A stretch of 64,000 nucleotides of DNA from Magnetospirillum sp. 15-1. Its GTDB lineage: Bacteria; Pseudomonadota; Alphaproteobacteria; Rhodospirillales; Magnetospirillaceae. The stretch covers positions 62,001-126,000 of the forward strand of contig NZ_FXXN01000020.1 of NCBI RefSeq assembly GCF_900184795.1, in the 5' to 3' direction. The notes under the pieces are model-generated. The model worked only from the letters and a program-made list of their open reading frames with translations. It was not told where the DNA came from and did no database searches. Shown piece by piece: positions 37,337-46,655 of this stretch; within the stretch, counting starts at the first letter, position 1, and each line of letters opens with the position of its first letter. A program made the translations under genes and the position numbers.

Positions 37337-38110
37337 ATGGCCTATCGTAATTTATCGCTTGTGATCGAGGGAGGAATCGCGTGTCTGACCATTGATCGCG
37401 ATGCTGTGCTCAATGCCTTGGACGCGGATACGGTCGATGAGTTACGGGATGCCTGCGCGGCCGTGGAAAAGGATGAGACGGCCCGGGTTTTAGTCTTGAC
37501 CGGTGCCGGGCGCGCCTTTTCTTCCGGTGCCGATCTGGGGGGCGGCACCGGAGAGTTGTCGATGGATATCCTGCGCAAGCATGCGAATCCGCTGATCGAG
37601 CAGCTTTACGCCTTGCGGGTCCCCATCGTCGTAGCGGTCAATGGCGCCGCAGTCGGTGCCGGATGTTCGCTCGCTCTCGCCGGCGATATCGTGGTCGCGG
37701 CGCGGTCCGCCTATTTCCTGCTGGCCTTCGCCAAGGTAGGGCTGGTTCCCGACACGGGGGCGACCTGGCTCCTTCCCCGTCTTCTCGGCCGATCCCGCGC
37801 CACTGCTGCGATGATGCTGGGTGAACGGATCACAGCGGAAACTGCCGCAGCCTGGGGGATGGTTCATTCGGTGGTCGACGACAACATGCTTGCCGATACT
37901 GTCGCAGCGATCTCGGCCAAACTAGCGGAGGGCCCGACACTGGCCTATGGCCTGATCCGCCACGGAATTAGGGAATGCCTCGAAGCGCCACTTTCCAGGG
38001 CGCTGGAGATAGAGACCCGTCATCAGGAAATAGCCAGTGCATCCCGCGATTTTGCTGAAGGTGTCATTGCCTTTCGTGAAAAACGGAAGCCGGTCTTTAT
38101 TGGACGGTAA
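37337..38110 (+). CDS. Enoyl-CoA hydratase/isomerase, PaaG-like
   Basis: The 257-residue crotonase-fold protein has GRAFSSGADLGGG near residue 60, NGAAVGAGCSLALAGD near residue 95 and KVGLVPDTGATWLLPRLLG, which carries the Asp rather than Glu typical of isomerases such as PaaG. It may move a double bond or hydrate an unsaturated CoA ester. It lies under the LysR gene and 115 bp ahead of an acyl-CoA synthetase gene. Confidence 0.85.
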   Translation: MAYRNLSLVIEGGIACLTIDRDAVLNALDADTVDELRDACAAVEKDETARVLVLTGAGRAFSSGADLGGGTGELSMDILRKHANPLIEQLYALRVPIVVAVNGAAVGAGCSLALAGDIVVAARSAYFLLAFAKVGLVPDTGATWLLPRLLGRSRATAAMMLGERITAETAAAWGMVHSVVDDNMLADTVAAISAKLAEGPTLAYGLIRHGIRECLEAPLSRALEIETRHQEIASASRDFAEGVIAFREKRKPVFIGR

Positions 38111-38225
38111 GGTTGGCGAGGCCAGTCCAGATGGCGATGGCCAAGCATTCGTTTATCCATGACGGAACCAGGGAGATGTCTTCGCACGAAGGCCTCCGGG
38201 GCGATCTGGTTGAGGGGGGCTGATC

Positions 38226-39797
38226 ATGCAATTGACTAGAAGCATTCATCGGTTTGCGGCGATCGGCGGCAAACGCATTGCTACCATCTGTGATGGGCGG
38301 GCGAATACATGGAGCGAGTTCGCCGACCGCGTCGCTCGCGTCGCCAGGGGATTGCGCGACCTGGGGGTCGGAACCGGCGACCGGGTCGCTTTGCTCAGCT
38401 TGAATTCGGACTACTATCTCGAATACTTCTTCGGCGCCATGTGGGCTGGCGGCTGTATCGTTCCGCTCAATACCCGCTGGTCGGTGCAGGAGAATCGCTA
38501 CGCCATCGACGATGCCGGTGCCGTCGTGCTCGTGGTGGACGACCACTTCCTCGGCGCCGGGCAGCAACTCCGGGGCCAGTGCGGCTTGGTGCGGCACCTC
38601 ATTCATGCCGGTGCCGGTTCCACTCCCCAGGAGGCGGTGAGCCACCGGTGCCTAGTCGAGGATTCGAAGCCCTGCGTGGATGCGCGGCGGGGCGGCGAGG
38701 ATTTGGCGGGGATCTTCTATACCGGCGGCACCACCGGCCTTCCCAAGGGGGTGATGGTGCCTCACCGGGGCCTCATCAGCAGTTCCCTCTCGCTCCTGCC
38801 CTCCACGCGGCTGAACGAGGACAGCGTGCTTCTGCACATCGCTCCCATGTTCCATATGGCAGACACCTCTTTCGGTGTCGCGACCACTTTGGCCGGGGGA
38901 AGTCATGTGATGCTCTCCGGCTTCCAGCCGGTGGAGGTTTTCCAGACCATCGAGCGTCATCGTGTCACCACCCTGCCGCTGGTGCCGACCATCCTCAAAA
39001 TTCTGATCGAGCATCCCGAATGGGATAAGTTCGATCTGAGTTCGCTGAGTTGCATCGGCTACGGCGGCGCTCCCATCACCGAGACATTGCTGAGGGATTC
39101 CATGGCGCGCCTCGGTCAATGCAGGTTTGTCCAGTGCTATGGGCAGACCGAGTTGTCTCCCATCGCTACTCTGCTTGAGCCGCAGTACCACACGCTTGAA
39201 GGACCGGACAGCGGCCATCTGCAGACCGCCGGCAGGGCGACAACGATGAGCGAGGTGATGGTGATAGCTCCCAATGGCAATCCTGCCGCTCCAGGAGAGG
39301 TCGGTGAGATCACGGTCGCGGGGCCGATGGCTATGCTCGGCTACTGGAACAAGCCGGAAGAGACCAGGAATGCTCTCGTTGATGGCTGGGTTCGGACCGG
39401 CGATGCCGGCTTTCTGGATACTGACGGCTTCCTGCATGTGGTGGATCGCCTGAAGGACATGATTATTTCGGGCGGCGAGAACATCTATTCCGTCGAGGTT
39501 GAAAACGCTTTGGCAAAGCACCCCAGCGTATCGAGCTGTGTCGTCATCGGTCTGCCGGACCCGGTCTGGGGCGAGGCGGTACTAGCGGTGGTGGTCCTGC
39601 GCGATGGGATGACGGCGACCGAGTCTGAACTGATCGAGCACTGCCGCGACCTCATCGGCCATTACAAGTGCCCCCGCTCGGTCAAGTTCCGGGACGGCAT
39701 GTTCCCGTTGTCAGGTGCTGGCAAGATTCTTAAGCGGCTGGTCCGGGATGAATACCTCCTGACCGACATAGCTGTTGAAAGGACAGCACGTGGATGA
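38226..39797 (+). CDS. Acyl-CoA synthetase (AMP-forming)
   Basis: The 523-residue ANL enzyme has a P-loop YTGGTTGLPKGVM near residue 165, CYGQTELSP near residue 302, GWVRTGDAG near residue 390 and the catalytic-lysine region LSGAGKILKR near residue 497. This is the fatty-acyl or feruloyl-CoA synthetase type rather than a benzoate-CoA ligase. It follows the crotonase gene under the LysR regulator. No TGAC-N6-GTCA operator precedes it, so it seems separate from the anaerobic regulon. The substrate is unknown. Confidence 0.87.
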   Translation: MQLTRSIHRFAAIGGKRIATICDGRANTWSEFADRVARVARGLRDLGVGTGDRVALLSLNSDYYLEYFFGAMWAGGCIVPLNTRWSVQENRYAIDDAGAVVLVVDDHFLGAGQQLRGQCGLVRHLIHAGAGSTPQEAVSHRCLVEDSKPCVDARRGGEDLAGIFYTGGTTGLPKGVMVPHRGLISSSLSLLPSTRLNEDSVLLHIAPMFHMADTSFGVATTLAGGSHVMLSGFQPVEVFQTIERHRVTTLPLVPTILKILIEHPEWDKFDLSSLSCIGYGGAPITETLLRDSMARLGQCRFVQCYGQTELSPIATLLEPQYHTLEGPDSGHLQTAGRATTMSEVMVIAPNGNPAAPGEVGEITVAGPMAMLGYWNKPEETRNALVDGWVRTGDAGFLDTDGFLHVVDRLKDMIISGGENIYSVEVENALAKHPSVSSCVVIGLPDPVWGEAVLAVVVLRDGMTATESELIEHCRDLIGHYKCPRSVKFRDGMFPLSGAGKILKRLVRDEYLLTDIAVERTARG

Positions 39798-40260
39798 GCT
39801 ACGAGGGGGAAAGACTCTATGGGTAGGCAGATCCCCTTCATCGAGACCTCGAGGCGAAGTCCCGGAGCATTTCTGCTCCGGCTGAAGGACGCGGAGGCGA
39901 TGGTCATACACGATCCCCGCCAAGCTTTTAATATCCAGGGTGTATTACCAGACTCCACCAGACGGCAGAATCAAGAAGGTGGTGCATAATAGTCATGATA
40001 TACTGAACAACCACCGACATCCGCAATGATACTCCCTGCAATTATATGGCAAACATCAGATTCAGAGCACATGCCCGTAAACCTACATAAAATCGTATTC
40101 ATAGATATATAAATTGCTTTTTTATTATTAGAATCGCCAGACGTATCCATGGCAGACATCAATCTTGCGAAGCACTCCTCCGGCATTTACAACCTCCTTT
40201 GGCTCATAGCGGAAAGCATTGGTGATGCTATCCACTTAAAACCCAACGCTACCTATCTAT
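39798..40260. other. AT-rich gap without a convincing gene
   Basis: This 463-bp stretch, mostly from about 40000 on, is clearly richer in A and T than its surroundings. A 71-codon minus-strand frame (39971-40186) has no recognisable domain and no good ribosome binding site. It separates the LysR-controlled unit from the ferritin-like gene and could mark an old junction. I see no terminator or tRNA in it. Confidence 0.4.
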
Positions 40261-40722
40261 CTAAGGAGAAGAGTTGTTGGCGATCCAGCGATCCAAGGCG
40301 GCAACATGTTCCTCCTCCTCATCGGCGCACCGGCTGGCGAATCGCCGTACATCCTCGTTTTGAGCATGCTCTGCAGCCGTCCGATAGAACTCCATGCCAC
40401 GCACTTCGTTGGCGCGGGCATAGGTCAGGGCATGAAGCGGCGTCATCAGGTAATCGGTTCCGTCTTGAGCATAGTCGCCGACTTCCGGAGGCAACCGCCA
40501 GCGGAACTCCCATGACTTCAGCTTTGCAATCTCCAGATTCTTGGTACGGTTGGATATCTCGTGCGCGTGCAGCTTGGAAAAGCGCGCCATCTCACGGAAG
40601 ACCTTTGCCGTGTCGCGGTTGGCGTGGGCCTCCATCATTTCGGCCAGCTCGGTGTAGCGTTCCTCAGCCTCCCGTTCGAGAGCAACGGCATGGGCGAGGA
40701 ATTCCGGCAGGGAATAATTCAT
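40261..40722 (-). CDS. Ferritin-like (rubrerythrin-type) diiron protein
   Basis: The 153-residue all-helical protein has two E-x2-H/E-x2-E type segments: EREAEERYTELAEMME and KLHAHEISN in the first half, NEVRGMEFYRTAAEHA and DEEEEHVAALDRW in the second. These are the residues of a ferritin-like diiron site. There is no rubredoxin domain. Located 60 bp behind an acyl-CoA dehydrogenase and the reductase operon, it may protect the oxygen-sensitive iron-sulfur reductase from peroxide or store iron. AGGAG precedes the ATG. Confidence 0.8.
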   Translation of the reverse strand: MNYSLPEFLAHAVALEREAEERYTELAEMMEAHANRDTAKVFREMARFSKLHAHEISNRTKNLEIAKLKSWEFRWRLPPEVGDYAQDGTDYLMTPLHALTYARANEVRGMEFYRTAAEHAQNEDVRRFASRCADEEEEHVAALDRWIANNSSP

Positions 40723-40782
40723 GAAACGACTCCTTGACTAGCGTAAAACATAGCCACCGTGGCCAATTCGGCGACGACAGCG

Positions 40783-41916
40783 CTATTTCCGCATTTCCCG
40801 CAGAATGATGTTGCGTTGGATTTCGCTGGTTCCTTCGTAGATCTGCAGAATCTTGGCGTCCCGGAACAATTTCTCGACCGGAAACTCGGTGGAGTAGCCC
40901 ATTCCACCGTGAATCTGGACGGCTTCAGTGGCGGCCCACATGGCTGCGTCGCAGGCGAATGCCTTGGCGCAAGACGCCTCCAGGGTATTGGACTGACCCA
41001 TGTCGGCCAGCCAGGCAGATTGGAGAGTCAGGAGACGCGACGCCTCCAGCTTGATCCGCATGTCCGCCAGTCGGTGCCCGATCACCTGATGGTCGATGAT
41101 GGCGCATCCCATGGTGCGCCGCTCACGGGCATACCCCATGGATTCGTCCAGGCAGCGCCGTATCAACCCAACTGCGAAGGCTCCCACCATGGGGCGCGAC
41201 TTGTCGAACGACTTCATGGCCAGACGAAAACCGTCATTTTCATTACCGAGAATGTTGGCGGCCGGTACCACGACATCGCTGAAATGAATCTCGCAGGTGG
41301 GGGATGCCTTCTGTCCCATCTTGGACAGTGGCTGGCTGACCTCGACTCCGGGCGTGTCGCGCTCGATCAGGAAGGCTGTCATCCCCTTGTGGCCGGCGTC
41401 GGGATCGGTCTTGGCGAAAGCCAGGATGAAGCTGGCCAGCGAGGCGTTGGTGATCCATACTTTTCCGCCGTTGATGACGTAGTCGCCCCCGACCCGGCGG
41501 GCGCGGGTGGTGATCCCGGCCACGTCGGAGCCAGCAGCGGGTTCGGTCAGCCCCCAGCAGGCGAAGCCGCCATCGGCCATGCGCCCGAGATAAGTCCGTT
41601 TTTGCCGCTCGGTGCCGGCGAGCACCAATGCTTCCGTGACCAGAGGATTGAGCCCGAGAGAAGTCGCCACTCCGACGCAACCGTGGGCGAAGGCCTCGCT
41701 GATCAGCACCAGTTCGGTCGTCCCCAGCCCATGCCCGCCGTATTCCTGCGGGATGGTCACGCCGATCAGCCCAAGCTCATGGGCCTTGCGATGAACCTCC
41801 ATGGGAAAGGTCGCCTCGCGATCCATCCTGGCGGCGATGGGAGCGATCTCGTCGCGGGAAAATGCCTCGGCGAGATCGCATACCATCCTTTGCTCTTGGC
41901 TAAGAGCGAACTGCAT
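40783..41916 (-). CDS. Acyl-CoA dehydrogenase, short-chain type
   Basis: The 377-residue enzyme has WGLTEPAAGSDVAGI, WITNASLASFILAFAK and the catalytic glutamate in ILQIYEGTSEIQRN near the C-terminus. Its ATG is one base after the stop of the last reductase subunit gene, so it is the fifth gene of the benzoyl-CoA reductase operon. It is a good candidate for dehydrogenating glutaryl-CoA or 3-methylglutaryl-CoA to the enoyl-CoA without decarboxylation. I did not find the THEGT signature of glutaryl-CoA dehydrogenase. It would pass electrons to EtfBA encoded nearby. Confidence 0.88.
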   Translation of the reverse strand: MQFALSQEQRMVCDLAEAFSRDEIAPIAARMDREATFPMEVHRKAHELGLIGVTIPQEYGGHGLGTTELVLISEAFAHGCVGVATSLGLNPLVTEALVLAGTERQKRTYLGRMADGGFACWGLTEPAAGSDVAGITTRARRVGGDYVINGGKVWITNASLASFILAFAKTDPDAGHKGMTAFLIERDTPGVEVSQPLSKMGQKASPTCEIHFSDVVVPAANILGNENDGFRLAMKSFDKSRPMVGAFAVGLIRRCLDESMGYARERRTMGCAIIDHQVIGHRLADMRIKLEASRLLTLQSAWLADMGQSNTLEASCAKAFACDAAMWAATEAVQIHGGMGYSTEFPVEKLFRDAKILQIYEGTSEIQRNIILREMRK

Positions 41917-41917
41917 C

Positions 41918-42793
41918 TTAAGCAGTCCCGCAGGCCGAACAGCTTTTCTGCGAGTTCCGCAGAGCAACTGCCTGCATGGACAGAGCCTCAGCGGAACGCC
42001 CTACGGTGGTCTTCAGTCGCAGATGGCCAAGGATGGCACACCCCAGTGCAGCGGTGTATTGCGGCATGTCGCCGTCGGCAACATTGACCTCCATCTTGAG
42101 TTCCTCGGAGATGGCTTGGGCGATACGCCCCCAACGCAGGATCCCCCCGACCAGGGTCAACTCTTCCTCAATCTTGACTCGCTTGAGAAGCTGACCAGCA
42201 CGCCCCGTGAGCGACATACCCGCACCGAACATGATATTTTCCGGCGACACGCTGTTGCTGAGGTGATTGATGACTTCGGACTCGGCGAACACGGTGCAAA
42301 CCCCGGAAATGGAGGCCGGTTCGGTGGCGCTTTCCAGCAGACCGTCGATATCTTCGGTGTCGAAGCCCATGTAGCGGACGGTCTTTTCCAGGAACATCCC
42401 CGTCCCCGACGCGCACTTGTCGTTGAGGCGGAACGTCCGGACCTTTCTGGCCTCGTCGAGGCGGCTGGCCTTCATGGTCTGGCCGCCGATGTCGAGCACG
42501 GTTCGGGTGCGGGGAAAAAGGAAAGAGGCGCCGCGGGCGTTGGCGGTCAGGTCGGTGACCTGGATATCCCGGTCATCGAATTGATGCCGGCCGTAGCCGG
42601 TGGTGATGACATAGGCGACCTCCTCCCGTGCCAGGCCGGCAAGGTTTAGGGTCTCCGCCATCACAGCCTGAGCCGCCTCCTGCAGTCGCGAACCGGTCTG
42701 CTTGACGGTACGGGCGACGATCGTGTCGGAATCGTCCAGAATAATGCCCTTGGTATAAGTGGACCCGATGTCCAGTCCCATCGTGTAGCGCAT
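41918..42793 (-). CDS. Benzoyl-CoA reductase-type ATPase subunit, second (BcrA/D, BzdP/Q family)
   Basis: The 291-residue ASKHA ATPase has [13 protein letters not shown] at the N-terminus and [11 protein letters not shown] near residue 98. The two cluster cysteines are in NDKCASGTG near residue 125 and [11 protein letters not shown] near residue 165. Each ATPase gives one cysteine set to a shared [4Fe-4S] cluster that receives electrons from ferredoxin and drives them to the active site with ATP. It is longer than its partner and ends in a short tail with CSAC. The gene lies 3 bp after its partner. Confidence 0.9.
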   Translation of the reverse strand: MRYTMGLDIGSTYTKGIILDDSDTIVARTVKQTGSRLQEAAQAVMAETLNLAGLAREEVAYVITTGYGRHQFDDRDIQVTDLTANARGASFLFPRTRTVLDIGGQTMKASRLDEARKVRTFRLNDKCASGTGMFLEKTVRYMGFDTEDIDGLLESATEPASISGVCTVFAESEVINHLSNSVSPENIMFGAGMSLTGRAGQLLKRVKIEEELTLVGGILRWGRIAQAISEELKMEVNVADGDMPQYTAALGCAILGHLRLKTTVGRSAEALSMQAVALRNSQKSCSACGTA

Positions 42794-42796
42794 GGT

Positions 42797-43606
42797 TCAC
42801 GCCTCCTTGCGGGCCGGGGCTTCGCCGGCGATCAGATAGTCCATGGCGAACAGGGCCGCCCCAAGGGCTCCCATATAGTGGCTGTCGTCGCTGACGTTGA
42901 GCGGCTTGCCCAATGCCTCCTCCAGCGCCTTGACCATGCCGGGGTTCTTGGCGACACCGCCGGTGAAGGTGATCTCGCCGGTGATGCCGGTCCGACGTAG
43001 CAGGCCGTAGGACCGTGAGGCGATCGACTTGTGAACGCCCCACAGAATGTCCTCGACCGCCTTGCCCTTGCCCAACCAGGACAGAACCTCGGCCTCGGCG
43101 AACACCGTGCAGGTGGTGCTGATCTTGACCGGCTTTGTCGACTTCAAGGATACCGGTCCAAGGTCGCCGAGACTCATACCCAGGGCCATGGCGGCGGCAC
43201 CCAGAAAACGCCCAGTGCCGGCGGCACACTTGTCGTTCATGCAAAAGTCGATGATCTCGCCGTCCGGCTTGACCCGGATGGCCTTGCTGTCCTGGCCGCC
43301 CATGTCGATGACCGTGCCGGTACCGGGAAACATATGGGCGGCACCACGGCCGTGGCAGCTGATCTCGGTCACCTGCTTGTCGCCGAAGGTGACCTTGTAG
43401 CGGCCGTAACCGGTGCCGATCACGTATCCCACCGACTTGGGATCGATGCCGCCGTCGGCGCAAGCCAAATCGAATGCGTTCTGTGCCGCCTGGGTGACGT
43501 TGGCTCCGGTATCGGTCAAAGCGCGGGCGACGATGCGCTTGCTCTCGTCGATAATCACCGCCTTGGTCTGCGTCGAACCCACGTCGACGCCTGCTGTATA
43601 CTTCAT
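42797..43606 (-). CDS. Benzoyl-CoA reductase-type ATPase subunit, first (BcrA/D, BzdP/Q family)
   Basis: The 269-residue ASKHA ATPase has [25 protein letters not shown] near residue 99 and the cluster cysteines in [11 protein letters not shown] and [11 protein letters not shown]. It is close to the activator of 2-hydroxyacyl-CoA dehydratases (HgdC type). With the following 291-residue subunit it forms the ATP-driven electron-activating module. Two small ATPases of similar size are the Azoarcus (BzdPQ) pattern, not the Thauera pattern in which BcrA is much larger than BcrD. Confidence 0.9.
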   Translation of the reverse strand: MKYTAGVDVGSTQTKAVIIDESKRIVARALTDTGANVTQAAQNAFDLACADGGIDPKSVGYVIGTGYGRYKVTFGDKQVTEISCHGRGAAHMFPGTGTVIDMGGQDSKAIRVKPDGEIIDFCMNDKCAAGTGRFLGAAAMALGMSLGDLGPVSLKSTKPVKISTTCTVFAEAEVLSWLGKGKAVEDILWGVHKSIASRSYGLLRRTGITGEITFTGGVAKNPGMVKALEEALGKPLNVSDDSHYMGALGAALFAMDYLIAGEAPARKEA

Positions 43607-43629
43607 GGCATCATCTCTCCGTGTTGCCT

Positions 43630-44802
43630 TCAGTCGAACATAATGTTTTCGACGAAGGTCTCCATCTGGATGGAAATGTCGTCAAAGGTGTTCTGGTTTT
43701 CCTCGAATTCCGTGATGAAGTACGGGATTTTCTTGGCATCCAGTTCCTTCGAATACGCCACCACCTCGTCGAGACCGGGTTCGCACATCTTGGCGGAAGC
43801 GATGATTACCGCCTCGGCATTCGCGTGCTTGATCCGCTTCAGCAACATCTTCTCGTTGGGCTTGTCGTTATCGTGCTGGACGGCGCTATAGGATGACTTC
43901 GAGATATAGGCCGAAGCCAAGTTGGCCCAGGGGTCGCCCGCAGTATTGATGTCCTCGAGAATCCAGCGCAGACCGATGAACAGGTCGTCATCGACCACAT
44001 GGCAGGATCGCGATACCGCCTGCAGCAAGTCGAACGGCGGGGTCTCGCAGAAACCGCCTTCCAACACCACCCGCATTTTGTCCTGCTGGCGAACCGGCCG
44101 TTCCCGGATCATCGGCAGCACGGTCTCGAGCAGGGTGTTGAATTCCTCGCGGGGCAGAAAGCCAGCCAACCCAATCAAGGCGAAGGATTCGTCGGCCGCC
44201 AGCTTCCACGGCATGGTGCGGCGGATATCGTAGAGATCACGCATCAGCTTGCGCGAATGGTTATAGAGTTCCAGGGACTGCCGCAACGCATCCTCGGTGA
44301 TCGGCTGACCGCCGGCGGCTACGATATCCTCGGCCAGCCTCAGATATTCGTAACGCAGGAATTCCGCAGCACCCTCGGAATTGACGTTCTGCGGCAAGTG
44401 CAGGATCTGAGCCTTGTAGGGAAAATTACGGCCCCAGATCCCGGCCAGATTGCGAGCGCCGTCACAGATAGGATGGGTGACGAACAGGTCGAGTTCGATG
44501 TGCTTCTCGATGGCCAACTCTAGCGACGTCTTGAGGATAGAACAGAGAAACGATCCGAAGTGCTGGCTGATCGAAACCCCTTCGGTTCGCCCACCCTTGA
44601 TCTTGACCGGCAACATACCGGCGGCGTGCGCGATCTCCTCGGGGAAGTAGACCTGGAAGTGACCGAGCACGCGTCCGCCGCTCTGGCGCCACGCCTTGAC
44701 GGTCGGATAGGTCTCATCCTCGACCAATTCCCGGCAACGGGCGAAGATTTCATCCAGCGGCCGGTCCTGCCATCCGGTGAACAAAGGAACTGAGGCTGTC
44801 AT
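43630..44802 (-). CDS. bcrC: Class I benzoyl-CoA reductase catalytic subunit, BcrC/BadD/BzdN type
   Basis: The 390-residue subunit of the 2-hydroxyacyl-CoA dehydratase/benzoyl-CoA reductase superfamily has [23 protein letters not shown] near residue 45, [13 protein letters not shown] near residue 110 and [11 protein letters not shown] near residue 250. These supply cysteines for a [4Fe-4S] cluster. With the BcrB-type subunit it binds the aromatic CoA ester and transfers two electrons to the ring. The gene is 34 bp after the BcrB-type gene. Whether it accepts 4-alkyl substrates cannot be read from sequence alone. Confidence 0.9.
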   Translation of the reverse strand: MTASVPLFTGWQDRPLDEIFARCRELVEDETYPTVKAWRQSGGRVLGHFQVYFPEEIAHAAGMLPVKIKGGRTEGVSISQHFGSFLCSILKTSLELAIEKHIELDLFVTHPICDGARNLAGIWGRNFPYKAQILHLPQNVNSEGAAEFLRYEYLRLAEDIVAAGGQPITEDALRQSLELYNHSRKLMRDLYDIRRTMPWKLAADESFALIGLAGFLPREEFNTLLETVLPMIRERPVRQQDKMRVVLEGGFCETPPFDLLQAVSRSCHVVDDDLFIGLRWILEDINTAGDPWANLASAYISKSSYSAVQHDNDKPNEKMLLKRIKHANAEAVIIASAKMCEPGLDEVVAYSKELDAKKIPYFITEFEENQNTFDDISIQMETFVENIMFD

Positions 44803-44836
44803 GCGGAATCTCCTGCTTTCAATGGGCGAGACGGCC

Positions 44837-46189
44837 TCAATGGCCCGCCACCGCCTCTTTCTGCTTGCGGGCGATCATTCCTTCGAAGAAGGCGTCGGCG
44901 CGGTTCTTCATCTGTGCCTTGGAAACCGCCCGAGGATCGACGATGTCGGACTCGAGCAACAGGGTCGGCAGCCCCAAGGATTCGGAGGTGTGGAAGCGGC
45001 GGTCGGCCAAGCCCGACGAGGCGGTGCGACAGCTCTTGACCCCGTGATAGACGATGCCGTCGAGCTTGTAGGGTGAATACTTGTCCTCGACGTCGGAGAA
45101 ATTAAACAGCAGCCCCTGCTGGGTTTCGCGGACCGTCAGCAGAATTCCCTCTGCGTAGCTTTCGATAGGGTTGTCGAGATCGAACTCGAAGCCCAGAGCC
45201 GTGCCGCCGGAAGCGAACTTCAGGTAGCTCGAAATCACGAACACGCCGCCCCAATCGGAGAAGAACTCGGCGAAACCACGGAAGTGGGAGTAGCAGGGCA
45301 CTCCCAACAGACCGAGTCGGAACTTCTGTTCCACAGGGACATCTTTGCCGTCCTTGCGGGTCACTGAACCGATGTTGTTCGCCGAGCGATACTCCATCTC
45401 CTCGTAGAGTTCCTTGAAGAAAGTGGCACCTTCCTCCGTCGCCCGGAAACAGTTGGCCATACCGAGAAAGGCCAGCCCGTCGGTCAGAGCATTGAACACC
45501 GCCGGCGTCCGCTCATTCAGCGCCAACAGCTGCTTCCAGTAGCGGCTCATGGTGTTGGCGTAGCGCAGATGCTCGCGGAACTTGTCGATGTCGAACTTCT
45601 TGCCGGTTACCCGCTCGCACTCGGAGATCAGTTCCTTGATCTGGGCGACCACGTAGGCGAGCTCGTGCTTGAAATCCTTGTCACCCGGCATGGTCCGGGA
45701 TCCACAGGACCGATCATTGGGCACATCGATGGTGACAACGGGTGCGTCGTACAGCCGCTCCCAAATCTCGCCCCACTTGAAGTAGGTGTTGCAGGCGTTG
45801 GTAGCCACCACCAAGCCCGGCTTCGGAATCAGCCCCATGGGATGACCGCCGCCACGCAGGTGCATGGCGATGTCCGCCTTCACATAGCCACAGACGTCGG
45901 GTGAGAACCCATAATCCTCGGCTTCCTTAAGGTACTCCTCCGATGTGCCGCGCACTGCGGTCTGCAACGCGGTGATCTCGGGAAACACGATCGGCATGTC
46001 GAAGGTCCGCAACACTTCATTCATGTTGCCCATCACGAACACGAAAGCCGCCTTCTTGTCGTGACGGGCCGCCTCGGTGAGCGACGCAAACCACTTGCGC
46101 ATCAGCCGCGCTGATTCGCGTGAACCACGCCCCACAATCTCATGGCCGACCGGGGCATGGCCGGGCCGCTCTCCACTGGTAGCGCTCAT
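44837..46189 (-). CDS. bcrB: Class I benzoyl-CoA reductase catalytic subunit, BcrB/BadE/BzdO type
   Basis: The 450-residue subunit has [20 protein letters not shown] near residue 45, [13 protein letters not shown] near residue 115, [10 protein letters not shown] near residue 145 and [13 protein letters not shown] near residue 380, the cysteine-bearing segments of the family. It is the first gene of the operon and forms the heterodimeric active-site module with the BcrC-type subunit. The frame stays open to 46234, but that ATG lies in the operator. The ATG at 46189 has GGAGAG 6 nt upstream. In Azoarcus the BzdN gene comes first; here the order is reversed. Confidence 0.9.
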   Translation of the reverse strand: MSATSGERPGHAPVGHEIVGRGSRESARLMRKWFASLTEAARHDKKAAFVFVMGNMNEVLRTFDMPIVFPEITALQTAVRGTSEEYLKEAEDYGFSPDVCGYVKADIAMHLRGGGHPMGLIPKPGLVVATNACNTYFKWGEIWERLYDAPVVTIDVPNDRSCGSRTMPGDKDFKHELAYVVAQIKELISECERVTGKKFDIDKFREHLRYANTMSRYWKQLLALNERTPAVFNALTDGLAFLGMANCFRATEEGATFFKELYEEMEYRSANNIGSVTRKDGKDVPVEQKFRLGLLGVPCYSHFRGFAEFFSDWGGVFVISSYLKFASGGTALGFEFDLDNPIESYAEGILLTVRETQQGLLFNFSDVEDKYSPYKLDGIVYHGVKSCRTASSGLADRRFHTSESLGLPTLLLESDIVDPRAVSKAQMKNRADAFFEGMIARKQKEAVAGH

Positions 46190-46219
46190 TATCGGCTCTC
46201 CAATCTCTCTCAAAAAAGA

Positions 46220-46260
46220 TGACTGACTAACCATTTACCCTCCAATCCCACCGACGTCAA
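46220..46260 (-). promoter_or_regulatory. Promoter and TetR-type operator of the benzoyl-CoA reductase operon
   Basis: On the minus strand TTGACG (46260-46255), exactly 17 bp and TAAATG (46237-46232) form a good promoter. The operator TGACTGACTAACCA (46220-46233) overlaps the -10. The block TAAATGGTTAGTCAGTCA is identical to that of the CoA-transferase operon at 12935-12952. Confidence 0.65.
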
Positions 46261-46335
46261 TAAGATTCGAATCAATTTTTTCGCGGCTTTCCGACGTTTT
46301 TCAAAAATATCCAGGAAACAGGACGACACATAAAT

Positions 46336-46349
46336 TGGCTGAATGGTCA
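46336..46349. promoter_or_regulatory. Additional TGAC-N6-GTCA-like site
   Basis: TGGCTGAATGGTCA differs from the operator consensus at one position of the left half. It is about 150 bp upstream of the reductase start in the divergent region and may help the repressor bind cooperatively. Confidence 0.4.
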
Positions 46350-46442
46350 CTTCACGACTCTCGAGAGCCATTGGAGCATCTGCGCTGCCCCGCCCGAACG
46401 GATTGGAGGCACGCCGAATCTGCAGAAATCTAAAATAAGGCA

Positions 46443-46456
46443 TAACCTGATGGTCA
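46443..46456. promoter_or_regulatory. Additional TGAC-N6-GTCA-like site
   Basis: TAACCTGATGGTCA has one mismatch to the consensus. It lies in the middle of the region between the reductase and EtfB genes, away from any clear -10 element. Confidence 0.38.
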
Positions 46457-46542
46457 CATTAGCTCTAGCGGAGCCAGCGATCTTGTGGAAAACATCGATT
46501 GTTTCTAGGTATATAAAAATTAATGACCACCAAAAAATTAGT

Positions 46543-46556
46543 TGACTGGATAGTCA
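46543..46556 (+). promoter_or_regulatory. TetR-type operator upstream of etfB
   Basis: TGACTGGATAGTCA is a full-consensus site 100 bp upstream of the EtfB start. An AT-rich TATATA at 46510-46515 just before it could be the -10 of the etf promoter, though I could not find a good -35. It ties the Etf genes to the anaerobic regulon. Confidence 0.55.
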
Positions 46557-46655
46557 CTCCAAAAGTATCCCTACTGCCGAGCCATCGCATCAGCCGAGCG
46601 ATTCGGCCACAAGCCAACGTTTCAAGGGCATGGCTTCTAGAGGGAGTCGCCAACA

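Noticed and set aside
39971-40186. A 71-codon minus-strand small gene
   Set aside because: It has no domain and no ribosome binding site, and it lies in the AT-rich gap where chance frames look different from the real genes. I mention it only as part of the gap.
40783-41916. Glutaryl-CoA dehydrogenase as the identity of this acyl-CoA dehydrogenase
   Set aside because: The C-terminal motif is QIYEGTSEIQ, not the THEGT form of decarboxylating glutaryl-CoA dehydrogenases.
40759-42087. A 442-codon plus-strand frame
   Set aside because: It is antisense to the acyl-CoA dehydrogenase and reductase ATPase genes. It has no domain and no ribosome binding site.
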